Positions 1 through 7,639 of a DNA stretch of 22,557 nt are shown here, piece by piece. The stretch's first letter is position 1. Each line of letters opens with the position of its first letter. A model generated the notes under the pieces. The model was not told where the DNA came from. It was given only the letters and a program-made list of their open reading frames with translations, and did no database searches. The stretch lies in assembly GCA_032128415.1 (NCBI GenBank), contig JAQBGW010000047.1, positions 1 to 22,557 on the forward strand. The letters run 5' to 3'. The position numbers and the translations under genes were made by a program. The DNA is from Ga0077527 sp032128415. GTDB lineage: Bacteria > Pseudomonadota > Gammaproteobacteria > Burkholderiales > SG8-41.

Positions 1-104
1 GCTATCACGCGGCGCCCAAATCCCCAAGATCGGGGAACCTCCTCCCCTGCGTATCGCGCTTTGTTGATCTGCCTTGCTGATCGCGCGACCCGCGGCTAGT
101 CGGT
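1..104. other. Non-coding end of window, downstream of ctaE
   Basis: No gene is supported here. Read on the minus strand it follows the ctaE stop codon. It contains short GC-rich inverted pieces but no stem followed by a T-run, so I see no intrinsic terminator and the oxidase operon may continue beyond the left edge. A purine-rich GGGGAGGAGG stretch (about 43-52, minus strand) resembles a ribosome binding site. Only about nine open codons follow before the edge, so nothing can be assigned. Confidence 0.5.
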
Positions 105-959
105 TTACAGCCAGTACACGAAAACGAACAGAACCAGCCACACCACGTCGACGAAGTGCCAGTACCAGGCCACGCCCTCGAAACCGAAGTGGTGATCCGC
201 CTTGAAGTGTCCGGCCACGCTGCGGAACAGGATCACCCACAGCATGATGGTGCCCACCGTGACGTGGAAACCATGGAAGCCGGTCAGCATGAAAAACGTT
301 GCGCCGTACGCGCCCGTGGTCAGCTTCAGGTTCAGGTCGGAATATGCGTGGGCGTATTCATAGATCTGGAAGCCGAGGAAGATCATGCCCAGGGCAATGG
401 TCATCACCAGGCCCCAGATGAGCTGGGTGCGGTTGTTTTTCAGCAGCCCCCAGTGCGCCCAGGTAATCGTGGCACCGGAAGTCAGCAGGATCGCCGTGTT
501 CAGCGCCGGAATGCCCCAGGCACCCATCGGTGAAAACGTTTCCTTGATCCCCGGTCCACTGACCGGCCAGTCGGCCTTGAAATTGGGCCACAACAATAGC
601 TGGTGCTCCAGCGAGCCCAGATCCGGAACCGCAATTACCCGCATGTAGAACAGCACGCCGAAAAAAGTCGCGAAGAACGTGACTTCCGAAAAAATGAACC
701 AGGACATGCCCCAGCGAAACGACGTATCAACCTGCTTGTTGAATTTTCCGGCCTCGGATTCATGCGCCACCGTGGTAAACCAGCCGGCGAACATGAAAAA
801 AAGCACCAGAAATCCCAGTCCGAGGAGCACGCGGCCCATAGGCATGCTGTTGACCGTGAACGCAGCGCCAAAGCCGAGTAAGGCCATGGCGGTAGCCGCC
901 ACGATAGGCCAGTGCGACGGCTGCGGCAGGTAGTAGTTGTCTGATGATTGGCTCGACAT
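105..959 (-). CDS. ctaE: Cytochrome c oxidase subunit III
   Basis: Subunit III of an aa3-type haem-copper oxidase in the cytoplasmic membrane. It holds no redox metal and stabilises the catalytic subunit I and its proton supply. The 284-residue product has seven hydrophobic segments and family-typical motifs: SEVTFF with Glu92 in a transmembrane helix, the GFHGFHVTVG segment near 228-236, and a C-terminal WYWHFVDVVWL block at 265-275. Length is normal for the family. Two in-frame ATGs lie six bases apart (965 and 959). I chose 959 because the GGGAG ribosome binding site then sits 8 bases away; for 965 it is only about 2 bases away. It is the last oxidase gene in the window, about 55 bases after the DUF2970 gene, and is probably cotranscribed with ctaC-ctaD-ctaG. 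Identity is very secure; the start is less so. Confidence 0.96.
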   Translation of the reverse strand: MSSQSSDNYYLPQPSHWPIVAATAMALLGFGAAFTVNSMPMGRVLLGLGFLVLFFMFAGWFTTVAHESEAGKFNKQVDTSFRWGMSWFIFSEVTFFATFFGVLFYMRVIAVPDLGSLEHQLLLWPNFKADWPVSGPGIKETFSPMGAWGIPALNTAILLTSGATITWAHWGLLKNNRTQLIWGLVMTIALGMIFLGFQIYEYAHAYSDLNLKLTTGAYGATFFMLTGFHGFHVTVGTIMLWVILFRSVAGHFKADHHFGFEGVAWYWHFVDVVWLVLFVFVYWL

Positions 960-1014
960 GCTCATTTCTCCCTGAATCCCTGTGTTTATGCTTGCGTTCC
1001 CAGATCCCTGACCA

Positions 1015-1224
1015 TCAGTGGGTGATCAATCGCACCACCGACACGATGGTTCCCACAAAAATTGCACCTGCCAATATGCCGACAACAATAATCTGCAGCG
1101 GTGTCACTACAATTTTTTCGTGCTCTGCACGCTTGCTTATGCCAAGAAACGCCGACAGCACCATGCGCACTACCTGGAGCAGCGTGGCTTTTTGCCGCCC
1201 ATCGCTTACCGTAGCGCTGATCAC
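1015..1224 (-). CDS. DUF2970 small membrane protein of the oxidase operon
   Basis: A 69-residue protein with one C-terminal transmembrane helix (about 42-66) and an N-terminal amphipathic half containing QVVRMVLSAFLGI. It matches my memory of the DUF2970 family, which in betaproteobacteria is typically encoded between ctaG and ctaE. Its function is not established; the position suggests a role in cytochrome oxidase assembly or stability, which is inference. The start is GTG at 1224, overlapping the ctaG stop as GTGA. It is supported by a strong GGAGG ribosome binding site (1231-1235 on the plus strand as cctcc) with 6-base spacing. A longer overlapping frame on the same strand (to 1360) is a shadow of ctaG. 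Confidence 0.85.
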   Translation of the reverse strand: MISATVSDGRQKATLLQVVRMVLSAFLGISKRAEHEKIVVTPLQIIVVGILAGAIFVGTIVSVVRLITH

Positions 1225-1778
1225 CCCGGACCTCCGTTTTTAAGCGGTGCCGTCGAGGCGCCTTTGACTTCAAAAAACGTGTAGGACAGCGTAATGGTGT
1301 TGACCCCTGCCGGCAGCGTCGAATCAAGCACAAACTGCACCGGCATGCGCTTGGACTCACCAGCCTGCAACGGCTGCTGCTTGAAACAAAAACACTCCAG
1401 TTTCTTCACAAATGGCCCCGCGTGCTTGGGGCCATAGCTCGGTATGGCCTGCCCGACGATCGCCTTGTCACCATTATTCCGCACATCGTATTCAATCTGG
1501 ATCATTTCCCCCGGATGCACACGCACACTGCGCTGCACCGGCTTGAATTCCCAATCCAGGCCATGGGCGTTGGCATCAAACTCCATGGTCACCCAGCGCG
1601 ACCGGTCAATCTGCGTGTTCACCACCTCCGCCACTGCCGGTTTGATCAGGTTGTTGATGCCGGTGACTTGGCAGATCTTTTCGTAAAACGGCACCAGCGC
1701 AAATCCAAAGCCGAACATCGCCACGGCAAAAATCGACAGCCTGGTCATCATCCGGCGATTGGCGCGTTCGTTTTTCAT
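1221..1778 (-). CDS. ctaG: Cytochrome c oxidase assembly protein CtaG (Cox11 family)
   Basis: A membrane-anchored copper chaperone that delivers copper to the CuB site of oxidase subunit I. The 185-residue product has one N-terminal transmembrane helix (about 14-31), the conserved Cys36 just after it (FYEKICQVTG), and a periplasmic beta-sandwich with the Cox11 copper motif ECFCF (Cys129 and Cys131). The C-terminal TITLSYTFFEV block is also typical. The open frame extends to a GTG at 1838, but the ATG at 1778 gives the usual length and overlaps the stop of the upstream 37-residue ORF as ATGA, so translation is probably coupled. It lies between ctaD plus the small assembly gene and the DUF2970 gene, as expected in betaproteobacteria. 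Confidence 0.95.
   Translation of the reverse strand: MKNERANRRMMTRLSIFAVAMFGFGFALVPFYEKICQVTGINNLIKPAVAEVVNTQIDRSRWVTMEFDANAHGLDWEFKPVQRSVRVHPGEMIQIEYDVRNNGDKAIVGQAIPSYGPKHAGPFVKKLECFCFKQQPLQAGESKRMPVQFVLDSTLPAGVNTITLSYTFFEVKGASTAPLKNGGPG
1231..1235 (-). promoter_or_regulatory. Ribosome binding site deciding the GTG start of the DUF2970 gene
   Basis: On the minus strand GGAGG lies 6 bases before the GTG at 1224-1222, inside the end of ctaG. No ATG is available at this position. The near-ideal site supports a GTG start coupled to the end of ctaG. Confidence 0.7.
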
Positions 1779-1888
1779 AAATCCAGCAGGTAGTACTTGG
1801 CCATGATTCCGAAGAAAAACACGGCAACAATCAGCCACAGCACGATGGCCGTGCGACGATTGTTGCGTCCGATTTGGGCTTGCGCCAT
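1775..1888 (-). CDS. Cytochrome oxidase small assembly protein (37 residues)
   Basis: A very short gene found by translating the gap between ctaD and ctaG. The product starts MAQAQIGRNNRRTAIVLWL and ends KYYLLDL. It has a basic N-terminus followed by one hydrophobic helix (about 13-29). Betaproteobacterial genomes often carry a protein of this size and character at this position, annotated as a cytochrome oxidase small assembly protein; I recognise it from that context and sequence style. The start ATG lies 4 bases after the ctaD stop, and its TGA overlaps the ctaG ATG (ATGA), so it is held tightly in the operon. The ribosome binding site is weak, suggesting coupling to ctaD translation. The precise molecular role is unknown. 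Confidence 0.8.
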   Translation of the reverse strand: MAQAQIGRNNRRTAIVLWLIVAVFFFGIMAKYYLLDL

Positions 1889-1892
1889 CAAT

Positions 1893-3485
1893 CTATTTCA
1901 CCACCGGCGGTGTTACAAAGCTGTGGTACGGAGCCGGTGACGGCAGGTGCGTCCACTCCAGGCTATTCGCACCTTCCCATTGCCGATCCGCGGCTTTCTC
2001 GCCGCTGGTGATGGTCTTGATGACAATGTAGAGGAACAGCAACTGCGACAGGCCGAAGCCAAAGGCGCCGATCGACGATATCGCATTGAACTCGGCGAAC
2101 TGCAGCGCGTAGTCGGGAACGCGGCGCGGCATACCCGCCAGACCCAGGAAATGCTGCACGAAGAACGTGACGTTAAAGAAAATCAGCGACAGCCAGAAGT
2201 GCCATTGGCCCAGCGTCTCGTTGTACATCCGGCCGGTCCATTTCGGCAGCCAGAAGTAAATTCCGGCAAAGGCCGAGAACAGCGCCCCGGCCACCATCAC
2301 GTAATGGAAGTGCGCCACCACGTAGTAGGTATCGTGCAACTGTATGTCGACCGGTACGATGGCCAGCACCAGCCCGGTGAAGCCGCCCAGCGTAAACAGG
2401 AACAGGAAACCCATCGCAAACAACATCGGTGTTTCAAAAGTCAGCGAACCCTTCCACATCGTCGCCACCCAGTTGAATACCTTGACTCCTGTGGGCACAG
2501 CAATCAGTACGGTTGCATACATGAAGTAGAGCTGCGCTTCCACCGGCATGCCGGCGGTGTACATGTGGTGCGCCCACACCATGAACGACAAGATAGCGAT
2601 AGACGCCGTGGCGTAAACCATGGATGCGTAACCGAACAGCGGCTTACGCGAAAACGCCGGGATCACCTGCGACACCACGCCAAATGCCGGGATCGCAATG
2701 ATGTAGACCTCGGGGTGTCCGAAGAACCAGAAAATGTGCTGATAGAGCACCGGGTCGCCGCCGCCGGCAGCGTTAAAGAAGTGGGTGCCGAAATGACGAT
2801 CGGTCAGCGTCATCGTCACTGCGCCAGCCAGCACCGGCATCACCGCGACCAGCAGATAAGCGGTAATCAGCCAAGTCCAGCAGAACAGCGGCATTTTCAT
2901 CAGCCCCATTCCGGGCGCGCGCATGTTGAGGATGGTGGTAATGATGTTGATCGAGCCCATGATCGACGACATGCCGAGGATGTGGATCGCAAAAATCGTC
3001 AGATCCATCGCGGGGCCGGCCTGCGTCGACAGCGGCGCGTACAGCGTCCAGCCCACACCGGCGCCGCCGCCCGGCACAAATTGCGCGGCGATCAGCAGCG
3101 AAGCCGCCGGCGGCAGCAGCCAGAATGACAGGTTGTTCATCCGCGGAAATGCCATGTCCGGCGCGCCGATCTGCATCGGGATCAGCCAGTTCGCGAATCC
3201 GACGAATGCCGGCATGATTGCGCCGAACACCATGATCAGGCCGTGATACGTCGTCATTGAATTGAAAAATTCGGGCTTGACGATTTGCAGCCCCGGCTGG
3301 AACAACTCGGCGCGGATGATCAGCGCCATGATGCCGCCAACCAGGAACATGGTGAAGCTGAACCACAGGTACATCGTGCCGATGTCTTTGTGGTTGGTTG
3401 ATCCTATCCAGCGCATCATGCCGTAGGGCTTGTGCGCATGATCGTCGTGGCCGTGTCCGTCAGTGGGTGCGTGTGCTGCTTCCAT
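1893..3485 (-). CDS. ctaD: Cytochrome c oxidase subunit I
   Basis: The catalytic subunit of an aa3-type terminal oxidase, reducing O2 to water and pumping protons across the cytoplasmic membrane. The 530-residue protein has about twelve transmembrane helices and all metal ligands: His81 (TYHGLIM) and His394 for haem a, His392 for haem a3 (AHFHYVM), and His257, His306 and His307 for CuB. HPEVY at 257-261 carries the Tyr261 that normally crosslinks to the CuB histidine. The N-terminus is His/Asp-rich (about residues 4-18), a common but variable feature. Length is normal. The ATG is preceded by a strong AGGAGA site at 5-base spacing. It lies 51 bases after ctaC and 4 bases before the small assembly ORF. 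Confidence 0.98.
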   Translation of the reverse strand: MEAAHAPTDGHGHDDHAHKPYGMMRWIGSTNHKDIGTMYLWFSFTMFLVGGIMALIIRAELFQPGLQIVKPEFFNSMTTYHGLIMVFGAIMPAFVGFANWLIPMQIGAPDMAFPRMNNLSFWLLPPAASLLIAAQFVPGGGAGVGWTLYAPLSTQAGPAMDLTIFAIHILGMSSIMGSINIITTILNMRAPGMGLMKMPLFCWTWLITAYLLVAVMPVLAGAVTMTLTDRHFGTHFFNAAGGGDPVLYQHIFWFFGHPEVYIIAIPAFGVVSQVIPAFSRKPLFGYASMVYATASIAILSFMVWAHHMYTAGMPVEAQLYFMYATVLIAVPTGVKVFNWVATMWKGSLTFETPMLFAMGFLFLFTLGGFTGLVLAIVPVDIQLHDTYYVVAHFHYVMVAGALFSAFAGIYFWLPKWTGRMYNETLGQWHFWLSLIFFNVTFFVQHFLGLAGMPRRVPDYALQFAEFNAISSIGAFGFGLSQLLFLYIVIKTITSGEKAADRQWEGANSLEWTHLPSPAPYHSFVTPPVVK

Positions 3486-3490
3486 TGTGT

Positions 3491-3496
3491 TCTCCT
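3491..3496 (-). promoter_or_regulatory. Strong ribosome binding site of ctaD
   Basis: AGGAGA on the minus strand lies 5 bases before the ctaD ATG (3485-3483). It is the best Shine-Dalgarno match in the oxidase operon and fixes the start of subunit I. Confidence 0.75.
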
Positions 3497-3536
3497 GAAG
3501 CCTTTGTTCGTTCGTATTGCGCGTTCGTAGCGTGGT

Positions 3537-4673
3537 TTACCGCAGGGCCTTGACTTCGGTCGGGGCGATCGCATCGTCTGTCTTGTTGTTCCAGTTGTTG
3601 CGGGTATAAGTAATCACCGCAGCCAGATCAACGTCCGACAGGCGCTGGAACGATGCCATCGCCGTGCCCTGTTTGCCTTTCAACACCAGCTTGATCTGGT
3701 CGGCTTTCGGGCCGTTCACCACTTTTGAACCGGACAGCGCCGGGAACGCGCCCGGCACACCCATGCCGGTAGCCTGATGGCAGGCGACGCAGTTCTGGGC
3801 ATAGATTTTTTCACCCTGGGCTTTAAGATCAGCCAACGTCCAGACTTTGTTGGGATCCACTTTGGCGGCGACTATTTTCTTCTGCTGCGCAGCGACCCAC
3901 GTGGCGTACTGGGCAGGTTCCATTACCTCGACCACGATCGGCATGAAACCGTGATCTTTGCCGCACAGTTCCGCACACTGCCCACGGTAGATGCCCGGCT
4001 TGTCGGTTTTGAACCAGGTGTCGCGGATAAATCCGGGTACGGCGTCCTGCTTGACGGCCAGTGCCGGCACCCACCAGGAGTGGATGACATCGGCAGCGGT
4101 GGTCAGGATGCGCACCTTTTTGCCGGCCGGCACCACCATGTGGTTATCCACTTCGAGCAGGTAATGGGGATTGTTGGCGCGGCCGGCTTTATCGCGTCCG
4201 TCAATCTGCGCCTGGGGTGTGGATAACGCGCTGTAAAAACTGATGCCTTCGCCCTCGCCCTTCAGGTAGTCATAGCCCCATTTCCACTGATAGCCCGTCG
4301 CCTTGATGGTAATGTCGGGCTCAGAGGTATCGTGCATGGTAAGCAGCGTGCTGGTCGCCGGCACCGCCATGGCGATCAGGATCACCGCGGGGATCAGCGT
4401 CCAGGCGACTTCGACGGCCATGTTCTCATGGAACTGCGACGCCTTGTGGCCGACCGACTTGCGGTGTTTGAACACCGCGTAGAACATGAAGCCGAAAACA
4501 CCGATGAAAATGACAAAACAGATGACCGTGATGATGGTATGCAGGTCATAGATTTCTTCGCCGAGTTGCGTCTGCGGTGTCTGCAGGTTGAGCTTGTACT
4601 CCGCCCATGCCGCCATCGTCCAGAACCACAACAGCCCTGCTGCGGCCCACTTCTTCAACCCCTTGTTGCCCAT
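3537..4673 (-). CDS. ctaC: Cytochrome c oxidase subunit II with fused cytochrome c domain
   Basis: Subunit II accepts electrons through the dinuclear CuA centre and passes them to subunit I. The 378-residue product has a signal peptide (likely cut after AAWA, residue 24) and two transmembrane helices (about 45-67 and 88-110). The periplasmic cupredoxin domain has CuA ligands His198, Cys233, Glu235, Cys237, His241 and Met244 (CAELCGKDHGFM). A C-terminal class I cytochrome c domain follows, with the haem motif CVACH (295-299) and a probable axial Met339 (GTAMASF). The extra haem makes this a caa3-like fusion. The open frame reaches 4724, but the ATG at 4673 starts the signal peptide and has a GGGGGA site a few bases upstream. 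It lies 31 bases after the DUF2244 gene and is followed by ctaD. Confidence 0.96.
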   Translation of the reverse strand: MGNKGLKKWAAAGLLWFWTMAAWAEYKLNLQTPQTQLGEEIYDLHTIITVICFVIFIGVFGFMFYAVFKHRKSVGHKASQFHENMAVEVAWTLIPAVILIAMAVPATSTLLTMHDTSEPDITIKATGYQWKWGYDYLKGEGEGISFYSALSTPQAQIDGRDKAGRANNPHYLLEVDNHMVVPAGKKVRILTTAADVIHSWWVPALAVKQDAVPGFIRDTWFKTDKPGIYRGQCAELCGKDHGFMPIVVEVMEPAQYATWVAAQQKKIVAAKVDPNKVWTLADLKAQGEKIYAQNCVACHQATGMGVPGAFPALSGSKVVNGPKADQIKLVLKGKQGTAMASFQRLSDVDLAAVITYTRNNWNNKTDDAIAPTEVKALR

Positions 4674-4704
4674 GCTTCCCCCGCTTTTAAAGCCTGATTG
4701 ATCT

Positions 4705-5187
4705 TCAGCTACTCCCACCCGCAAGCCGGCTGCGCAATTCCCTGAACAGAATCCGGAGGCCTGCTTCGCCGCAATACCGGCCTATGGCCACTTCCCGTCC
4801 GTGCGACCGCAGTGCAATCACGCCCGCTTTACTGGTTACCAACTGCGCCCAGCCGCTATGGAAGTCATACCGCCGCACTTCCCCCTGCTCGCGAATCTCG
4901 ACGCTGATGCGGTCACCCTGCACTGCCAGACGCTCAAAATCCCCCGCTCGCCGTAACACCACACTCGCCACCACTGCCAAAGCCGCGATTTCCAGACCGG
5001 CAAACGGGATGATCAGCCATGCCCCCGCCGCTGCAAAACCTGCTGCAATGATCAGGGAAAACAACGCCAGCGATCCAAAAGCCGTCCGCAGCAACGTGAT
5101 ATCAAGTGAACTGGAATGGCGCTTGAAGTACGTGAATCCGGCGCCGTCATGCTCCAATACCGACTCAAAAAAGGGCTCTTTGGTCAC
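4705..5187 (-). CDS. DUF2244 domain membrane protein
   Basis: A 160-residue protein recognised as DUF2244. A short N-terminal strand region is followed by two hydrophobic segments (about 33-54 and 57-77). The C-terminal domain (about 85-155) is soluble and contains DFERLAVQGDRISVEIREQG and a GWAQLVTS-like strand. Such proteins are often encoded next to oxidase subunit genes in proteobacteria, which fits its place 31 bases before ctaC. No biochemical function is known to me. The start is GTG at 5187. ATG codons just upstream (5200 and 5209) are out of frame, and no good ribosome binding site is visible, so the start is somewhat uncertain. It may be the first gene of the oxidase transcript. Confidence 0.8.
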   Translation of the reverse strand: MTKEPFFESVLEHDGAGFTYFKRHSSSLDITLLRTAFGSLALFSLIIAAGFAAAGAWLIIPFAGLEIAALAVVASVVLRRAGDFERLAVQGDRISVEIREQGEVRRYDFHSGWAQLVTSKAGVIALRSHGREVAIGRYCGEAGLRILFRELRSRLAGGSS

Positions 5188-5291
5188 CGGCGCCGGTCAT
5201 TGCTTCCATTGCTTTTAACCGCGCGGACTGTAGCACACCACAAGGGAGCGTCGCAACCGGATTACCCTATGAAAACAGTCGGTTTTCCTTT
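5188..5291. other. Gap between bioD and the DUF2244-cta operon
   Basis: A 104-base gap separating the biotin and oxidase operons. It holds the candidate promoter described separately. A weak hairpin, GAAAAC-AGTCG-GTTTTC (about 5270-5286), is followed by CTTTTT on the plus strand. A plus-strand terminator would serve no gene here, and on the minus strand the stem is not followed by T residues, so I do not call it a terminator for bioD. Read-through from bio into cta cannot be excluded. Confidence 0.45.
5227..5256 (-). promoter_or_regulatory. Candidate sigma-70 promoter for the DUF2244-cta operon
   Basis: On the minus strand TTGCGA (5256-5251) and TACAGT (5232-5227) are separated by 18 bases, and a TG precedes the -10 (TGCTACAGT), making an extended -10 element. 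Each hexamer matches consensus at 4 of 6 positions. It lies about 40 bases before the GTG of the DUF2244 gene and after the end of bioD, where an oxidase operon promoter is expected. Confidence 0.4.
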
Positions 5292-6005
5292 TTAAATCAC
5301 GGCATTTAACCGACTGATATTCAGCGTTCGCAATACGCTGTCCGGCGCCGGGTTCGACATGAAACGTATTCGTCCCAGCAACGGCGCGGTCAGTCGCTGC
5401 TGCAGCGCCCGCAGATTCTGTTCGGCGCGCGCCATGTCCGGATCTATGGCGCAGGCAATCCAGCCAGCCAGGCGCAGTCCGCGCGCGTGCACAGCCGCCG
5501 CAGTGAGCAAGGCATGGTTGAGGCAGCCGAGACGCATGCCGACGACCAGCACCACCGGCAACTGCAAGCGTAGCGGAATATCGACCGCATCACGCGTACG
5601 GCTGAGAGGCACCGCCAGCCCGCCCACCCCTTCGACAACCACGATGTCCGCGCATAGGCGCAAACGATGATAACTGCGTTCGATCACATCCAGCCGTATG
5701 CGCCGGCCTGCTTCTGCCGCAGCGATATGCGGCGCCACTGCGGGAGCAAAACAGTAGGGATTGATCCATTCGCGTGACAGTTTGACGCTCGCCGCCGCGC
5801 GCAGCCGCTCGACATCATCGTGGTACCAGACGCCGCCCCGGCGCGCAGCGCCGGCAGCCACCGGTTTCATGCCAACCGTACGCAACCCTAGCTCTGCAAA
5901 CGCCTGCAGCAACGCGCAGGCAACCAGGGTTTTGCCGACACCGGTATCAGTACCGGCAATAAAAACGCCACGCGCCGGTGTCCGGATAGATGTGCGGGAC
6001 GACAT
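5292..6005 (-). CDS. bioD: Dethiobiotin synthetase
   Basis: ATP-dependent carboxylation of 7,8-diaminopelargonate to dethiobiotin, the penultimate step of biotin synthesis, in the cytoplasm. The 237-residue product has the P-loop GTDTGVGKT (18-26), the conserved MKPVAAG segment with Lys47, and the VEGVGGLAVPL motif around Glu125. All are hallmarks of BioD. Three in-frame starts exist: TTG 6056, ATG 6029 and ATG 6005. I prefer 6005, which has GGAAGGA about 10 bases upstream and gives a usual N-terminus. ATG 6029, one base after the bioC stop, is a serious alternative and would add eight residues. It is the last gene of the biotin operon, 104 bases before the next transcription unit. Confidence 0.95.
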   Translation of the reverse strand: MSSRTSIRTPARGVFIAGTDTGVGKTLVACALLQAFAELGLRTVGMKPVAAGAARRGGVWYHDDVERLRAAASVKLSREWINPYCFAPAVAPHIAAAEAGRRIRLDVIERSYHRLRLCADIVVVEGVGGLAVPLSRTRDAVDIPLRLQLPVVLVVGMRLGCLNHALLTAAAVHARGLRLAGWIACAIDPDMARAEQNLRALQQRLTAPLLGRIRFMSNPAPDSVLRTLNISRLNAVI

Positions 6006-6030
6006 GGTGAGAATTTCCTTCCGTGGCATG

Positions 6031-6903
6031 TCAGCCCGCCACTGTTTTGATGTCAATCACCGCGTGACCGCCAGAACCAACACGCGCTGCCGGACGCCAC
6101 GCATGGCCATACACCACCTCGAAGGTCGCAGGCAGCGTGCCATCGCGCCGGAACGTTTCGTATTTGCGCGTCACTGCTTCCAGCCAGGCTTTGCCCGACA
6201 AGGAGCGGGCGCGACCGGCAGTCGAATTATGCGCGCCGATCGTCTGCAAATCCCGCAGCAGCGCCATCACGTCACGGTAAGTCAGTGTGAGTGTTTCCAT
6301 ATCGATCACCGGATCCGCGAACCCGGCCTTCACCATCATGTCGCCGATGTCATGCATGTCGATAAAGGTGCTGACGCGGGTATGTGGGTCGCTCGAAGCC
6401 TGTGCCGCGCGTAATTCCTTCAGTGTATCGGGCCCGAAAGTTGTAAACACGCACAGCCCGCCGGGCGTGAGCACGCGTCGCATTTCAGCCAGCGCCCGTG
6501 GCAGATCATTGACCCATTGCAGAGCGAGATTGCTCCACACCAGATCCATGCTGCTCCCCGCGAGCGGTAGCGCCTCAAGGTCCCCGCAGACCAGACCCGG
6601 TTGCCGCCGCAGCAGACGCTGATGCCATGGCACGCTGCTGCGTGCCTGCCTGAGCATTGCGCACGCAAGATCGAGTGCCACCACGCGCGCGCGCGGATAC
6701 CGTGACGCCAAACCGCGCCAGGCATTACCGGTGCCGCTGCCAGCATCGAGTATGCGCGCAGGCTGGTGACGAATGAAATCCAGTCGCTCCATGCCGCGCC
6801 GGCAAACTTCCTGCTGCAGCACAGCCGCCGCGTCATAACCGGGTGCTGCGCGATCAAAGGCGCGGCGCACCGCCCGCTTGTCAAGCAAATGCCTATCGCT
6901 CAT
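6031..6903 (-). CDS. bioC: Malonyl-ACP O-methyltransferase
   Basis: SAM-dependent methylation of the free carboxyl of malonyl-ACP, which disguises the pimeloyl precursor for elongation by fatty acid synthesis enzymes. The 290-residue protein has a Rossmann methyltransferase fold with motif I LDAGSGTGN at 52-60, an LVWSNLALQWVND segment typical of BioC, and LTPGGLCVFTTFGPDTL further on. The N-terminal RRAFDRAAPGYD is also a BioC signature. The length exceeds the E. coli enzyme (about 250) by a C-terminal extension, as is common in betaproteobacteria. The ATG at 6903 overlaps the end of bioH by 11 bases, pointing to coupled translation with the esterase that later removes the methyl group. Confidence 0.95.
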   Translation of the reverse strand: MSDRHLLDKRAVRRAFDRAAPGYDAAAVLQQEVCRRGMERLDFIRHQPARILDAGSGTGNAWRGLASRYPRARVVALDLACAMLRQARSSVPWHQRLLRRQPGLVCGDLEALPLAGSSMDLVWSNLALQWVNDLPRALAEMRRVLTPGGLCVFTTFGPDTLKELRAAQASSDPHTRVSTFIDMHDIGDMMVKAGFADPVIDMETLTLTYRDVMALLRDLQTIGAHNSTAGRARSLSGKAWLEAVTRKYETFRRDGTLPATFEVVYGHAWRPAARVGSGGHAVIDIKTVAG

Positions 6904-7639
6904 TACAGAAATCCGTGATCAGCTTGCACACACGATCTGCAGCCGAGACAAACGGTGCGTGCGCAGCATCCTCAATGATCGCGAGGCGGGCTTTCGGCAA
7001 CTGTTGCGCCAGATACGCGCCCGCTGCCGGCGGCGTGATCGTATCGCGCCCGCCGTGCAGCACCAGCGTTGGCTGCGAAATATCACCCAGGTTTGCGCGC
7101 AGATCATTGTTCTCCAGCCAATGCAGCGTCCGCGCCAGTGTGGTTGATGACGGCATCGCTTTCGCTGCCAGTGCTGACTGCAGCGTACGGGTAACAGCGC
7201 GCGCCTGCGCATCTCCCTGCGCCTGCAGCAGCAGAAAACGCTGCAGCGTCGCCGCAGGATCCCGTTCAATCGCACCGGCAAAATCGCGCACCACGGCAGC
7301 GGCCATGCCGTGCGGCCAATCCGTCTGAGTAACGAACACCGGGGTCGTTGCGATCAGCAACAAATGACTCACCTGCTGCGGATAACGGTGCGCCCACTCC
7401 AGGGCCACCTGCCCGCCCAGTGACCAACCCGCCACTGCACAGCGCGCTGGTGCATGGGCGGCCAGATCATCGACCACCGCCGTGAATTCACCGCGCGATA
7501 TCTCCGGTGCATTGCCGTGCCCGGGCAAATCAGGCGCCGACACATCAAACGCGCCACCCAGACGCGCTGTCAGATCCGCCCAGATGCCACCGTGCATGCC
7601 CCAGCCATGCACCAGCGTCAGCGCGGGGTTGCGCGTCAT
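6893..7639 (-). CDS. bioH: Pimeloyl-ACP methyl ester carboxylesterase
   Basis: Hydrolyses the methyl ester of pimeloyl-ACP, ending chain elongation and releasing the substrate for BioF. The 248-residue alpha/beta-hydrolase has the HGWGMHGGIW oxyanion-loop region (11-20), nucleophile Ser73 in GWSLGG, Asp199 in HGGRDTI and His227 in AAHAPF, a complete catalytic triad. Spacing closely resembles E. coli BioH, and presence in the same operon as bioC argues against another esterase. The ATG overlaps the bioF stop as ATGA, and the 3' end overlaps bioC by 11 bases. Confidence 0.95.
   Translation of the reverse strand: MTRNPALTLVHGWGMHGGIWADLTARLGGAFDVSAPDLPGHGNAPEISRGEFTAVVDDLAAHAPARCAVAGWSLGGQVALEWAHRYPQQVSHLLLIATTPVFVTQTDWPHGMAAAVVRDFAGAIERDPAATLQRFLLLQAQGDAQARAVTRTLQSALAAKAMPSSTTLARTLHWLENNDLRANLGDISQPTLVLHGGRDTITPPAAGAYLAQQLPKARLAIIEDAAHAPFVSAADRVCKLITDFCNER

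Noticed and set aside
1..52. A GGGGAGGAGG ribosome-binding-like stretch with a possible TTG start running off the left edge (minus strand).
   Set aside because: Only about nine codons are visible, the deduced residues match no expected downstream gene such as a twin-helix or SURF1 protein, and TTG starts are weak evidence.
986..1360. A 124-codon minus-strand frame overlapping the ctaG 3' end and DUF2970 gene.
   Set aside because: It overlaps two supported genes in another frame and its translation is Arg/Cys-rich without a family match.
1947..3128. A 393-codon open frame on the plus strand opposite ctaD.
   Set aside because: The translation is rich in Arg, His and Gln with no domain or hydrophobic pattern, and it lies opposite the unmistakable subunit I gene. 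It is the usual antisense shadow of a GC-rich gene.
5270..5286. A short hairpin after bioD that could be a terminator.
   Set aside because: The stem is only 6 base pairs and AT-rich. The T-run follows it on the plus strand, where there is no gene to terminate, while the minus-strand side lacks a T-run.
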